DNA of 64,000 bases from Rostrohypoxylon terebratum (lineage: Eukaryota; Ascomycota; Sordariomycetes; Xylariales; Hypoxylaceae), in the NCBI GenBank assembly GCA_022497145.1, contig MU385937.1:1-64000 (forward strand). The letters are read 5' to 3'. The notes beneath the pieces were generated by a model, which was not told the origin of the DNA, ran no database searches, and saw only the letters and a list, made by a program, of their open reading frames with translations. Positions 10,342 to 22,745 of this stretch are shown in pieces. The translations under genes and the position numbers were made by a program. Numbering within the stretch: the stretch's first letter is position 1; every line of letters begins with the position of its first letter.

Positions 10342-11654
10342 CGTTTTGTGACAACAAACACCTTGCTAACACAGCTGCCGTGACTAGGCCATGTTCTGAG
10401 CATCGTCAAAACATCTCACATGACAATATTATATTGACATGAAGTTAGATTACCCCATCCTACTAGGTACCGATCATGTCCTTTGATGGTGTAGTTCTGT
10501 CGGAAAATAGGAAGAGGAATTAACTGGAACCAATCAGTCTAAGATGACAATCTTCCGGGTTTCCAGAGAGCATAGACATTTGCTTAATGATGCGGCTCGG
10601 CTCGATATCATGCAGAGCACTACAGTGCTCTTCATGCATATCTGTTCTGGTGACCCGAGCCTTGGCTCCCGATTATTGGACGGCGTTTTGTTCGCACCGC
10701 ATTAGTAGGTTGCCTTCTACCAGGACCGGTGCCGTCCGAGGTGAGCCGCGCTCCATTCCCTGTTGTGTCATGACCGCCATAAGCGGTCATTAAAGTCAAC
10801 ACAACCCGTTTTTAAACCCGAAGTCGTTGATTTTAACCTTCTTCCTCACGGCTTGCTCCGCTCTACGTTGAGTCTAGGTAGGTATGCTTAAATTTGTCTG
10901 GATGGCTACACGCGGGTTAGAATGGAGCATCAGCTAGCCGAACTAATTAACAAGACGGAGAGCATTGCGTTCAGCCCTGTAAGCCAGTTATATTATAGAT
11001 ATTCCAAGGTTAACTTACCTAACAACTAAATTCACCACCCACCACCAACCTGTTAGTTTATAAAAGCCTCTGCATTTTTTTATTAGCCAATCCGAACAAG
11101 TCATAGACTTCGCCTCTTTTAATGGTTCGAGATGCGAAGACCTATCGACAGCTGACTGACCTGCATTGCCGCAAGTGCGACATGGGATTTGCCACATGAA
11201 TAGCCTGGATCTCGGCAGTCTTCAGGGGCAATGTTACTTCTGCACTAATATCAGTCCGTGTAATTTGAAATCAAGGTGTCTTTTTCGGTGACGACCTATA
11301 CCCAATTGCCATACAATCTATTTTGTAGATGCCTACCTAGAGTTTGTCCAACCGAGAACATATCGTTTCCTCGACAACGAGAGAGTACGGATCCGAATAA
11401 TTGGGTATTATCTGGTTGCCTAATCAGACATGGATATGCCCTCTCCCCCGCACCGGATTCGATTGGCGAGTGAGAATTGGTTGCGCGTCGAGGTCCGACG
11501 ATCACCTGCACAGCCTGGTAAGGAATAATCTTACGGCAGGAAAAGGCGATTGATCCCACCCTCACCTTGAAATTTCTCTTCACTAGGTGGAAGGTTGAGT
11601 CAACAAGCTCTAGGTATTGAGTTGGAGATTTCGATTACATTTTGTAGACTCATC
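10342..11654. other. Intergenic, divergent promoters
   Basis: Upstream region of the zinc-finger gene (-) and the membrane protein (+). Only short frames lacking codon bias are present. Confidence 0.45.
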
Positions 11655-12509
11655 ATGTCGCATTCTCACTCGCATATAGAGTCCGGCCCGGAGACTCCAC
11701 ATGCACCGGCGGATTTCGATATCGACAATGTCAAAACCCTGAGCTCAAGCATGACAAGGCCGCAAATTCAAGCATTGCGTTCGCCTCCCGGATCAAGCGG
11801 TCGGTCTTCTTCATTTGCGGAAGACAGAGAACCGCTCCTCGGCCACTCTGATAGGCGTGGTTTCAATCAAACAGGAGGACTCAGCACGGTAAAGTACTCT
11901 CGGAAGAGGAAGTGCGATTGTGGCTTGCCGATCATCGTGTTCTGCCGACTTTTTAACACTGTGTTCGCGGTATGCACGATAGTTAAGGCGAACAAAGACG
12001 TCGGCGATGGCTGGAACATCCGCATCCATAGGCTTCTATTCGATTTCTGCTGGATCATCTTCATTTGGAACATACTCGCCCTCTTAGCAAGCATCGTTGT
12101 CTGGACGCTCTTCCCAGCCCCCGAGCGCGAAAAGGAGGGATCTGGTGTCGGAAGAGATTTTAGGGACAAGATGCGCGTCCAGTTTGCTTGTAATGATGCA
12201 GTCTTGGGGATTATTACGCTAATTCTGTTGGTCGTCGCGTGTCGTGGTATAGATGCGATCTGGGAAGGGGAGCTCGTGCAGCTTATGCCGCCAGTTGTGG
12301 CAATGGTAGCTTCACTTGTGTAAGTTTCCCCCTATGCGCTGCTGATGAATTCAGATAAGCTAGGACAAAAGGGTAATAAGTCTGACACTGAAAGTAGAAC
12401 TATCGAGTTGCTTGTTGCCATAATCCAACCATTCCGATATTCTGAGAATATGCTGCTTTCCATTTCTTGGGCGTCCGAGACCAGCCAACTTCGTGCCGCT
12501 GCGACTTGA
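11655..12509 (+). CDS. Four-TM membrane protein, unknown function
   Basis: I model two exons, 11655..12319 and 12395..12509, giving 259 aa. The donor GTAAGT at 12320 interrupts a Val codon. The acceptor AAAG at 12391-12394 restores the frame and adds a 38-residue tail, of which about the first ten residues are hydrophobic (IELLVAII) and the rest is polar. Without splicing the frame would stop directly at the donor, in the middle of a membrane segment. The N-terminal 90 residues are polar and Ser-rich (MSHSHSHIESG start; an in-frame Met 20 codons upstream is less likely). Four hydrophobic segments follow, at about residues 90-108, 127-153, 180-203 and 207-235. No family name is certain. It may be a fungus-specific integral membrane protein. 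The second exon is less sure than the first. Confidence 0.65.
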
Positions 12510-14727
12510 GGGATTGCATTGTGGTGGATTTCCCGAAGATCGGTTAAGCTAGAAGACGCTTGCATTGGAACAATTCATAATTTTGAAGGAATGGCTAGAA
12601 GATGAGCTCAATCGCAATGAGTCGATACTTTGTTTACCTATAAACATCCACAGCTGACCGAGATAAGGAAGCATGGGATTTGACCTCATGCGTAATCCAG
12701 CAAACACCAGTTCATCATAATTGAAACTTGTGACAAATTCCCCGAATTAAAAGACATCCAACTATAGTGAATGATTTGGCTGGGAATTATGCCAATTAAT
12801 TCCTAGCCAGCCAATCGGATTTGACGTATTATACTGGAGCTAGGTTATGATTGGTCCTGTCTTTGGTTCGGGCAGGAGTTAGGGGACGTTGAAAGGGCCT
12901 ATGGATGTTGAATAAGGGTAGGTAACAAGTAGGTACCCTATGGAGAGTGTTTTAATGTTGCCATTTTCATTAAAAAAAATGAAAAATGAAATAATTCACG
13001 TCTCCTTTTTTCCCGGAGACATCGGCAAAGGACGGATAGACATTATAATTTATCATTGTAGAAAGAAATAGAAATCAAATTTCAGATCAAATTTCATCCA
13101 AACTCTAGGATTACCTAAATATAAGGATTATGTACCTGGGTACTCCAGTTGCACAGGCCAAAATAAAGTGTGTGCCTTGAGCTATTTTCGGCTCAACCCA
13201 TGGAAGCGACGATTCCTATGACATCATCTTCATGAGCAGATGAATATTAATTGTAATACTACAGCAGTACTTCGTACTCCGTCGACTCTTTCAATCACCG
13301 ACTCGGCAACTCGGACTGGTAACTCGGAGTCATGTGCCGAAGTGTACCTACGTTGTATTTCCAACATTGGTTAGTAATTACCTAGGACCTAGGTAGGTAC
13401 TACCTACTTTGTCCACATTATTCACTTTGTTCAAGTACTACGCTTTGGCAGACCGTACTAGGTATAACATGGATACTGGAAGCAATTGAGTTGTGGTATT
13501 CGGGACTCGTGGTCAAATGATTGGTCCATGCAAGACAATAATCCTCATGTTATAACATACATTAATCCGCATGAGACATTAGCGCACACCTCTTGTCTAT
13601 AACGTGATGCAAGCGCTTACTGTCAGTGGAAGGCCATTCTGATAGATAGAACCTTGAAACTCTAGATCTCACAATCTAGTACCTAATCTGCTGCATAATA
13701 TTAAGTAGTATACTACATAGTAAGTAAGATGTTGCCCTGATAGATTAGGGCGTTATTAGTGAAGATTTTGGTTCGTGATGACATTAGTTAAAACAAGTTC
13801 CTCAAGCTTGAAACTCGAGTTCTACTCCGCAATCTCCAATTTGGTGGAACACTAAGAATGAAACTTACAACTTAAGATCCGTGTCAGGCTGTGGAGTGGC
13901 AACAAGTAACGCACGTAAAGTACCTAGCAGGCAACGAAAAGCTTATCTGGTTCTTCTCGCAGCCTGCGCAGGTGAGCTTTACCTACTGATTTGGCCTTTC
14001 TACATAGGTACCTACCTACTAGGTAGTAGGTAGGTATAGTAGTGTTTCTAGTGATCATGAGGAAGGAAGATTCGATACCTACTACGTAGTCGTATGTATG
14101 TATCATTGGGGCGAGTTGAGCAGGACTTGGGTCATATGCTACTAGGTACGGAAGCTACAACTAAATCTATCCGCGTTATCCAGGTACTTAGCGTTGCTCC
14201 ACCACGGTACTATAGGTATTAGGTACTACTAGGCATGTACAATACAATATGGGCATAAAAGTACTACAATAAAGTACCCCTTATCCGTGCCTGTCCGTCC
14301 TTATCGATCGCACTAACGTCACCCACCCATTCATTAATGCAACCTTGGACTGCTAAGAACCTACCAAAACCTACCAAAAAGACAACCTACCCACCTTCAA
14401 GACCCTCTATTCTTCTATTTAACATAATAAATTCCGCCCTATTACAACCTACACTAAAGTACACGATACACGACACCGAAATCGTCAAACAATTTCAACT
14501 ATCATCCTCATCCTCATTGCCATCCTCATTGTAATATCATCTAAAAATCATTAGACGTAATCCGTGAGCTGGTCATCCCGGCTGGGGGTAACTCAGCCGC
14601 CTTTGGGGAGTTTATTCTATCGTATTGTATTTCAGCATTGGACTGTGGTCGTTGTGTTGTATCGTATCGCCCGCCTGTTCGAGTTAGAATCCTTCGAATT
14701 TCTTTTCTCCCTTGCCAGATTGTCATC
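12510..14727. other. Intergenic with palindromic CCTAGG/GGTAGGTACC repeats
   Basis: No gene is supported. Clusters of the dispersed ACCTAGGT/GGTAGGTAC repeat occur at about 13379-13407 and 14005-14036. The stretch from 14281 to 14727 upstream of the oxysterol-binding gene is C/T- and A-rich, typical of a fungal promoter and leader. Confidence 0.5.
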
Positions 14728-16378
14728 ATGTCTACAACAACTGCTCCGCCAAGCACCCATATTAACGAAGATATTCCTCAAAATGAAGGGTCAAAACTAA
14801 AGACCTTCATTTCCATCCTACGAAAGTAAGCAGCAATCATTCAATACGCAATACGTACGAAAACAGGAGGCAAAGGCAATATGCATATCTCACCGCCAAC
14901 ATCAATCTTCCGTAATCGGAGTTATTCCGAGATCATAAACGACGATGTTTCCTCAAACAAACACGCCTTTTTTTTTCTGCCCCTATCTGCATATGGTAGC
15001 GTTGAACAGTATCGCTAATTCTTCCTGATCCCTAGATTCATAGGTGTCGCAGACCTTGCGGCCGTGCGTTTCTCTCTCCCATCCCAGCTCCTCGAACCGA
15101 CACCCAATCTAGAATATTGGAATTACCTCGATAACCCTAGCGCATTTGCTGCGATAGGTACATCAGATGAGCCGCTAGATCGCATGCTCGAAGTCCTCCG
15201 ATTTTGGTTTACCAAGGATTTGAAATATGTTAAGGGGAAGCCATGCAAACCGTATAATTCCTGCTTAGGAGAATTCTTCAGGTGTAATTGGGAAGCCGAG
15301 GACAATGCGCCGCGGATCGATACCAAGAGTTTGGCAGCGGCTCGGAGCGGCAATGCCAGCAGCTCGTCCTCTGTCAAGTCGAACAAGAATAACGGCGGTG
15401 ATCCGAAAGCAGCATCCTCCCTGTCCGTCGTACAAACAGCCACAGCTCCTACCGGCCCTACCGTCCGGATATCATACTTAACCGAACAAACATCTCACCA
15501 CCCGCCCGTCAGTGCCTTCTACGTCAGCTGTCCCGAAAAGGGACTACACGCGAGAGGTTTTGACCAGATCAGTGCTAAATTCACTGGCACCGCTATTAAG
15601 GTGTCCCCTGGAGAGCACAATCTTGGAATTTTCATCACGCTTGAGCGACGGGATAACGAGACGTACCAACTAAAACACCCTGCCGCGCATCTAGGTGGAA
15701 TCTTGCGTGGTGCTTTGAGCGTCAGCGTTGGCGACAGTGCCTATGTTACCTGCCCCCAGACGAAATTAAAAGCGATCCTACATTACATTGAGGATGGCTG
15801 GCTCGGTCGGGCACAAAATAAGGTAGAAGGTGTTATTTTCAAGTATGACCCGGAGAAGGACGACAAGATTCGCATCAAGGACGTACCTGATTCCGATGTT
15901 GTGGCAAGACTTGGCGGTGTTTGGAAGGAAAAGGTCGTATTCACCCTTGGCCCGAAACCACTCGTAAGTTCACCTTATTTTCTTCCACATCACGTTTACC
16001 GCCGTATTGACAACGGTCTAGGAGTCCCATCCGGCGGATAAGCAGATCACCATAATAGATCTTAATCCGCTTGCCGTAGCCCCTAAGTCAGTGCCACCGA
16101 AGGAGAAGCAAGCGGAGAACGAGTCGCTGACCCTATGGGATGGCGTGACTCAAGCTATATTATCGAAGCAGTTCTCCAAGGCTACTAATGTCAAGGTAGA
16201 GCTTGAGGAGAAGCAGCGACAAAAGGCTAGAGAACGCGAGCAGAAGAACGAAACTTGGAAACCGGTATTCTTCGACCAGGTCACCGACAAGCGAGGTACT
16301 CCGGACCTTACAGAGAAAGGGCGTCAAGTACTGGATAGGGCACAGAAGGGTGATTGGAGTTTGGAGGGCATCATTTAG
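14728..16378 (+). CDS. Oxysterol-binding protein (Kes1/Osh-type lipid transfer)
   Basis: I model three exons, 14728..14825, 15036..15963 and 16022..16378, giving 460 aa. Introns are 210 nt (phase 2) and 58 nt (phase 0), and both joins rebuild family sequence (LRK|FIGVADL and GPKPL|ESHPADKQ). The ORP signature is EQTSHHPP at 183-190, with the conserved KPYNSCLGEFF segment before it. The protein is a stand-alone ORD domain without PH or ankyrin domains, as in yeast Osh4/Kes1 and Osh6/7. Family members exchange sterols or phosphatidylserine against PI4P at membrane contact sites; which lipid is used here cannot be read from the sequence. A Ser/Asn/Gly-rich insert (about residues 137-160) lies between the lid region and the signature. 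The C-terminal basic, Lys/Glu-rich helix is typical. No signal peptide is seen. Confidence 0.93.
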
Positions 16379-17409
16379 AGCGGGGTCGGCAGGTTTATAC
16401 ACTTGACTCATCATTATCCAGGTTTAGAACCCCAATCGGGCACGGCTATTATCATACCTTACATCAGCCACCTCACACGCAATCATTGGTTTGCAACACA
16501 TGATGCTTTTCTTGAATGGATTCACTCGCATATATAACGCACATACATACACCGAGCATGGGGGAGGGGATTAGGCATAAGAACAGCTTTGGTTTTCAGA
16601 AAGCCGTACGTGGAGTTCTCGCGCGCGTTCACTCGATGTCCGATTGACCGTCCCTTTTGCTTGTTTTTTTTCCCACCGGTAGACACACAGATTTACAGAG
16701 TTTCTCAAGGGGCGTTTTAGGGGGCATGTAGAAGAAGAAGAGGAAGAGGAAGAGGGAGAAGAAGAAGAAGAAGATGGATAGATAGGGTCTTCTCTTAGCA
16801 GCTGTCCATCAAAGACATTCTTATTATTATTAGGCCTGGCCATTTAGGGGTCTTTCGTTTGATATAATACGGGTTTCTGGATCTGCTAATATATTATTGC
16901 ACGTGTTTTTCACGCGCACCCTTTTATCTATCTAGTAGGGTGCCTGTGTGCCTATGGGTGTTCGCGATGAGGTATGGCAATGCTCACAGCCACTTACCAC
17001 CATTACGTTGAAGGCGCATAGATTGCTGACCAGCAATTAGCAGCCCTGGAGGTGCGTATCCTATGATAGGCTCCGCCTACGTCTAGGTGCCGCTTGCATT
17101 GTGAGTATTAATTACCTGTAATTCCTGGAGAGCCTTTCTTCTCGAAACAACAATCCTTTTTCCCTCCTAACTTTCTGCTACTATGTCCCTCCACTCAGGC
17201 CTCCGATCTTGCGCGTGAAGCAACCCTCCCAACAGCATCGAAATTATTCTAAATTTCTTACGAGCTGATCAATTATTTTCTGCTTGGAGAGCCCTATGAA
17301 ACGCCCCATCACCTAGGACTTCATTGGGCAGGCACCTCTTCGAGAGCCTCATCCGCACCCGGCTCGTCAATTATCAGCATTTTCCCTACTATATTGGGAT
17401 TTAGTCAAA
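16379..17409. other. Intergenic with GAA-rich tract
   Basis: Contains the 3' region of the oxysterol-binding gene and the upstream region of the HET gene. A GAA/GAG-rich purine tract lies at 16731-16776. No gene is supported. Confidence 0.5.
16731..16776 (+). repeat. GAA/GAGGAA purine microsatellite
   Basis: A run of GAAGAA and GAGGAAGAG units about 45 bp long in intergenic DNA, probably a variable microsatellite. Confidence 0.8.
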
Positions 17410-19379
17410 ATGACTTGTGAGAAGTGCGCTGCCATAAATACTATTCTCGAAACAAACAGATGGAAACATCATCCCTCTTCGGAAATTACCCATTACCAAA
17501 CCTTCACAGAACTAAAAGCCTCGGCGGAAAAGGGATGCTCGTCATGCAAACTATTCCAGGTTGTATTGTTACGAGACACCCTTCAGATATGCGATTGCCC
17601 AGAAGATAGGCAGCGCGTGCTAGATTCCCGAGGAATTCCTATTACAGTCCAATCAATGTCATATAGAAATTTTGAATCTCCGGATCTTGTCAATTATGGC
17701 ATGTGCTGCTTTCGGCAAAGCTATGACTACTCATGTGCTCCAACGATTGCATATGTTTCTCCAGCGTCCAGTAGGTGATGTCACCTTAGGGATAGAAGCG
17801 AATAGGGGAAGATCTAACGTTGTGATTAGAGGCAGCCAAGCTTCCGAGTGAATGGGGCATAGATGGACGACTCATTTTACCTCAACCAGACTTTGAACTT
17901 GCCAAAGGATGGCTTGATGATTGTGATGCGCGCCATCGTGAGTGTCAGTCATACCAACAGTCTGACCAGCCCAAAATAGATTTTCGAGTGCTCGATCTAG
18001 GACCATCTCGTGATGCGAATATACGTTTGACCACATTCGACGGTCGAAGTCGGTACGCCACCCTGAGCCATTGCTGGGGCACTTCACAGCCTACGATGCT
18101 AAAGAAGCAAAATGTGGATGAGTTTGAGAAGCGTATTGCCTTCAAAGATTTGCCCAAGACCTTCCAAGATGCGATCGAAGCTACGCGATGCCTAGGTCTT
18201 AGATATCTTTGGATAGACTCTCTCTGCATTATCCAAGATTCTGGCAACGACTGGAGGCATCAATGCGCCATAATGTGCGATATATATAGCAACTCTTATG
18301 TTACCTTGGCCGGACCTAACGCAGAAAATTGCGATTCCGGATTCCTCCATGAGCGGATACCCCTTGCGGAATCCGACTTCACCTTAACGCATAATGGGAA
18401 ACCTTATACTGTTCATTTGCAGTGCTGGGACCCTAAGATTCGCGGGGTAACATATTACATGCTCAGTAATGAATGGCCCCTAATGCGTAGGGCATGGGTG
18501 CTACAAGAAAGATTACTTTCTCGGCGGGTTCTGTATTTTACTCCGCAAACGATGGTCATGCAATGTTTTCAAAACTTTCAATGCGAAAACTATTGTAGTC
18601 CAGTCGACATCAGGTTCGGATTTGATTTAGTTAGAAAGACTCGGGTTGATAAACTAGACTCGAAGGCCACCATTTCATACTGGCAAGATCTAATTAAGAC
18701 CTACTCACGCCTATCTTTATCAGATATCAATGATAAATTGCCCGCTCTGTCGGGTCTCGCGACACGATTCGCGCAAGACACTGGATTTCAATACCTCGCA
18801 GGCATTTGGCAGGAGCATCTTCCAGAAACACTAGCTTAGAGAACTAAACACACCGTTCAGTCAAAAGTGTCAGCGTCTCCATACATTGCACCATCTTGGT
18901 CTTGGGCCGCTGTAGAGATGGGCGTTTATCATCCTGTTGATTCATCCACTTTTGAGAAAACCCCAGACCGTCTCAAAATATTACGCTGTAGTGTCAGCCC
19001 TGTTGAGTCCACCGCTCCCTTTGGGGCTGTTACTGACGGGTGGTTACATGTGTGCGGAAAAGTGTGTCAAGTTTCAACCAAGTATGACGCGCTTGAGGGT
19101 TGCTATGTGATCCAAGGTGCAGAACATGGGCGTGCCGCCTTTATACCCGACGTGTCTGCAGAGTACGATGCTTTAACTCTCCTTTACCTTGGTGATGACC
19201 ACGATTACCATTACGCTTTGGCCATTGAGCCTGTCGCTGGTTGTATCGATAGGTACAAAAGAATTGGACTAGTACAAAGTATTCCCGAGCTTGATGATCT
19301 GTTTAAACTCAGCTGTTACAAGTCAACTTTACCAACTTTTTGCAGCCACCAAAATTTCCAAGAGATATACCTTGTTTAA
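17410..19379 (+). pseudogene. HET-domain protein gene with in-frame stop
   Basis: I model two exons, 17410..17770 and 17830..19379. The 59-nt intron is phase 1 with donor GTAGGT and acceptor TTAG. Read through, the frame spans 636 codons, but codon 457 (18837-18839) is TAG. The same frame continues for about 180 codons with clear family sequence (APSWSWAAVE directly downstream). The HET domain holds YATLSHCWG at 196-204, then LRYLWIDSLCIIQD and the conserved CDIYSNSYVTLAG. An N-terminal Cys-rich segment (TCEKCAAIN, CSSCKLF) precedes it, as in many HET genes. HET proteins trigger non-self recognition and programmed cell death after hyphal fusion. The stop falls where relatives usually have Trp (inference from family memory), so a TGG to TAG change is likely. 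The N-terminal HET domain would survive in a truncated 456-aa product, so partial function cannot be excluded. Confidence 0.85.
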
Positions 19380-19640
19380 TAGGCACTTAGAAACGTTATG
19401 TGTGGAACGGAGATCCCCAATTTGGCCTCCAATTCCTTAATCTTTTGGGATTGTCTATATCTACTATACATACATACCTAGGTCCTAGGTAGACAGAACA
19501 ATAACCAAAATTGATACCATGTCGTACTTCACTAGATAGGCATTCGATGCCTCTCCAATCCTCCACGAGTCATGGCAACCCCTTATCACCGCCCATATAT
19601 CCGATCACCTATCTCCTATCCCCTAACCTCCTCCCTCCCC

Positions 19641-20564
19641 TCAGAAATCCGTACTGACAGCAACATCCTCCTGCAACGCCAAGTCTGCAAGGAGCTTATC
19701 ATAAGCCCTCCTAATACGCACCAGCGCATCGCGGCCAATCACCAACCTCAACACCTTCCCCCTCAACCTCCCCGCCAAGCCCTCCCCAGTAACAGCCTCG
19801 AAGATGCGCTCGACGCCCTTCTCGGGGTCGCCAGCCTGCGCGCCGTCGCCCGCCGCGAAATGCGCGCGCAGCCGATCGGCAGGGGTGTCCTGGTAGCCGT
19901 TGGGCAGCGGTTGCTCGGGCGGCTGGAACGCGGCGAGGAAGTTGGTGCGGAAGGCGCCGGGCTCGACGATCAGCACGGCGACGCCGAACGGCGCCAGCTC
20001 CGCCGCCAGCGACTCCGACACCGCCTCCAGCGCCCCCTTGCTCGCCGCGTACACCCCCGACACGGCCTGCGGGTCCCGGCAAGCCACGCTGCTCACGTTG
20101 ACCACCGTGCCGCTGCGCCGCGCCCGCATCCCCGGCAGCGCCGCTTGCAGCGTGTACAGCGGCCCGAAGAAGTTGGTCTGTAGTTGCGCTTGCGCTTCTT
20201 TCTCGCTGCGTCCGCGTTAGTACTTATTTCCTATTATCTGGGGGGAAAGGAGGTGGGGATGGGAGGTAGGAGATGCTTACGTGACTTGCTCGACAGCGCC
20301 CAGGACGAAGTACCCCGCGTTGTTGACGAGGTAGTCGATCTGTCCGACCGCCTTGACCTTCTTGTCGATGCTCTCCTTCGACTCGGTCATGTCGAGCTCG
20401 ATGACTTGGCCGCCCGCGGCCTCGATCTTCTTCACCGCGTCCGCGGACTTGGTCTTGCTGCGGACTGAGCCCACGACGCGGTGGCCTGCCTTGAGAGCTC
20501 TAAGACATAGGATCAGGCCGAAGCCATTTGAGGCCCCTGTGATGAACCACACAGGAGAAGACAT
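19641..20564 (-). CDS. Classical short-chain dehydrogenase/reductase
   Basis: I model two exons, complement(20281..20564, 19641..20205), giving 282 aa. The 75-nt intron is phase 2 with an ACTAAC branch site. It is an NAD(P)-dependent oxidoreductase with a Rossmann fold. Gly-rich TGASNGFG (9-16) and NNAG (81-84) bind the cofactor. Asn106, Ser134, Tyr147 and Lys151 (Y-x-x-x-K in VYAASKGA) form the complete catalytic tetrad. VRSKTKS after the second strand (residues 34-40) has Arg and Lys that would suit NADPH (inference). The substrate is unknown; the architecture is like fungal 17-beta-HSD-like and retinol-dehydrogenase-like SDRs. Exon 2 is strikingly GC-rich compared with exon 1 and the surroundings. 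A TATA-like element lies about 130 bp upstream. Confidence 0.92.
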
Positions 20565-20966
20565 TTTGATGTTTAGGAAGATGTGGAGTTTGGTATTGAT
20601 TTAGGGTGAGAGATAGATGGAAGGATAAAGAACAGTAATATCACTCCTCGCGGCTTTCTACCTAATGACCTAGGCAATCAATCGGCGGTTGGCTTTATAT
20701 CACGGCGGGCACACATAAGAGACGTTAAAAGCCGATGGCATATCTCCGATGGAGTTAACATCGACAGTATGCGTAATTACGTGTGTATACGATGCTCACT
20801 GAGGTCCCACAAATAGCCGTAGAGAAGTACGGATTATATGAGTCAGTTTCGTACGTGAATAGCCCTGATTAATTACAAGCGCAAATGAACTCGACGAAGC
20901 AGATTTATCAAAGCAATGTCAATGCCACTAACCCCTCACCACTTCTTCGATCTTCCCCAGCTTTTC
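20565..20966. other. Short intergenic, SDR promoter region
   Basis: Upstream region of the SDR gene and 3' region of the hexapeptide-repeat gene. The only signal seen is a TATA-like element at 20694-20699. Confidence 0.45.
20694..20699 (-). promoter_or_regulatory. TATA-like element of SDR gene
   Basis: TATAAA on the minus strand, 130 bp upstream of the SDR ATG. Supported by motif and position only. Confidence 0.4.
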
Positions 20967-22123
20967 TCAAATGATCCAACCCATGTATCCCAACACCTTC
21001 GTCCCTTTTGGCAATAGGGTTCCCTCGGGGAGTACTGTCCCTTGGGGGATTACTGTTCTTGGCGGCAGCTCAGTCTTGGGTGGTATTGCCGTTCCAGCAG
21101 GAATCACCGTGTCGGGAGCTAAGATGCATCCCGCACCAAGTTTTGCGCCGGCACACAAGAAGGTAAATTCTCCACGTATTTTAGTTTCAAATTCACGGTC
21201 ACCGGCCAGTTTCTGGCTTGCCAGGTCAGCCTTGTCGTAAACCTCTTCGGACATATCCACAATGCCACCGAAACCCGAGATTGCCACGACTTCACCGTGA
21301 GTAGATGCCTGAATCTGGCCCTTAGGTGCCACAATGTTAGAATTGACGAAGAGTTCACCCCCCAACAGGGTCTGTCCTCGTAGTACGATCTGATTCGTTG
21401 ACCAAAGATGACCGTTACCAATCTTCACAGGCCGATCAACGGCCACGACAAGTCGATTTCCTTCGGGTATTTCACAATTTTGAGTAAGGCGCGTGTCACA
21501 TGTTACCTCAAATGATCCCACATTGATAGGTGCTTGCGGCGGACCAAGTACGATATATGTACCCGAACGAATTTCCAAGGTGGGGCCGTCGAGCTCGGGA
21601 GGTAGTTCGATAATAGACGATCTAATATCGACACCGTCTAGTGTTCGTATAGTTCCACCAGGGACGGAAATTGGGATCTTTTCCGCGAACACTGTGTCAT
21701 GGCGAGGATGCAGCAGAACGCTACAGCGACCTGGAATAACGACACAGGGTGTTATAGGTGTCAGGGTCAAAGTCTTCGACGTGCGGCGACAGTATGAGCC
21801 AATCTGGATCTTACTGGATGGTGGGATGATGATTTTTCTCTCCTATGATGTACCAGTATTAGTTTGTAAACCCAGGTCCTAAGTAATGCTAGGTTAAGAG
21901 TTAATGACTTACGAACGGGGCACCCTGTTCTCTATTATGTTCTCTTCTGTCTTCTTGCGTTTGTCGGCCTCTGCCACGTCGTCGGCGTTGCCGCTGTCGG
22001 CGTTCTCGTCGGGCAGATCTTACCCTCGTCATATTGTCCTATATTTAATTCAGGATTAGAGATCAAGTTACAATAATTGTCCTTGGAAATTCGAACCCTT
22101 ACTTGCTGTTGACGCGACGCCAT
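20967..22123 (-). CDS. Unknown protein with P-x-G-T six-residue repeats
   Basis: I model three exons, complement(22103..22123, 21913..22038, 20967..21842), giving 340 aa. Introns are 64 nt (GTAAGG donor) and 70 nt (GTAAGT donor), both phase 0. The first coding exon is only 21 nt (MASRQQQ). Exon 2 codes an extremely Arg-rich segment (about residues 11-35), possibly a nuclear-localisation or nucleic-acid-binding tail. The body is rich in Val, Ile, Gly and Pro in short strand-like pieces (VVAVDRPVKIGNG, QIVLRGQTLLGG). It ends with seven six-residue units such as TVIPAG, TAIPPK, TVIPQG, TVLPEG and TLLPKG. That periodicity resembles left-handed beta-helix or carboxysome/acyltransferase-type hexapeptide repeats, but no catalytic residues are recognisable. 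No signal peptide is seen. Function is unknown. The exon model is supported by frame and splice sites, yet all three frames are open in exon 2, so the Arg-rich reading depends on the splice model. Confidence 0.65.
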
Positions 22124-22745
22124 TCTTCCGTTAGAGTGTGTGCGTGCTTGCGCAAGGAAGTGTAGAATGATAGAATGATGAAGGATGAGAATCTTGGTAG
22201 GTGAGGTGAGATAAAGGAAGGTTACGGGTAGTCCATGAACTTCCAAGGTTGTAGCATATCAGGAGATACTTGCACTGGAAACTTGCACCAGTAGGGTGGT
22301 AGATGCCTTTAGATTGTTGAGTAACTTCCTTTCATTGAAGGTTCAATTAGTACTAAATACTTTCCTTACGCCTGCAGGTGGGCAGGAAGGTACATTCGGT
22401 ATGTAGGAAGGCACATTCGGTCCATCGTTCCTACCTACCAGGTACTGCTAGGTAACTACCTAGGTAGGTAGGTAACAGGTACTAGGTAAGCTCCAATCCT
22501 TCCCCTGATGTTTTCATCTCGTTCTCTAAAAAAACACCTGCAAGACGAAACTACCTACTACATAGGTACTATATCTGATAAACAGAACTGCTAGACTTAC
22601 AGTCATAACTATCACGGGCCGCCTACTGGGCGATGTATAACTAGGTAGGTACTAAGTAGGTGTGGCGATATCCCTAATACTTTTGTGTCCATAGCCTGAC
22701 TCTAGGTACACATAATAGGTCCTCAAAAGTAAAGAAGTTCAGGAC
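22124..22745. other. Intergenic with CCTAGGTAGG repeats
   Basis: Head-to-tail spacer between two minus-strand genes: it is the promoter of the repeat protein and the 3' flank of the GH43 gene. A dense block of the dispersed palindromic repeat lies at about 22431-22487. Confidence 0.55.
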
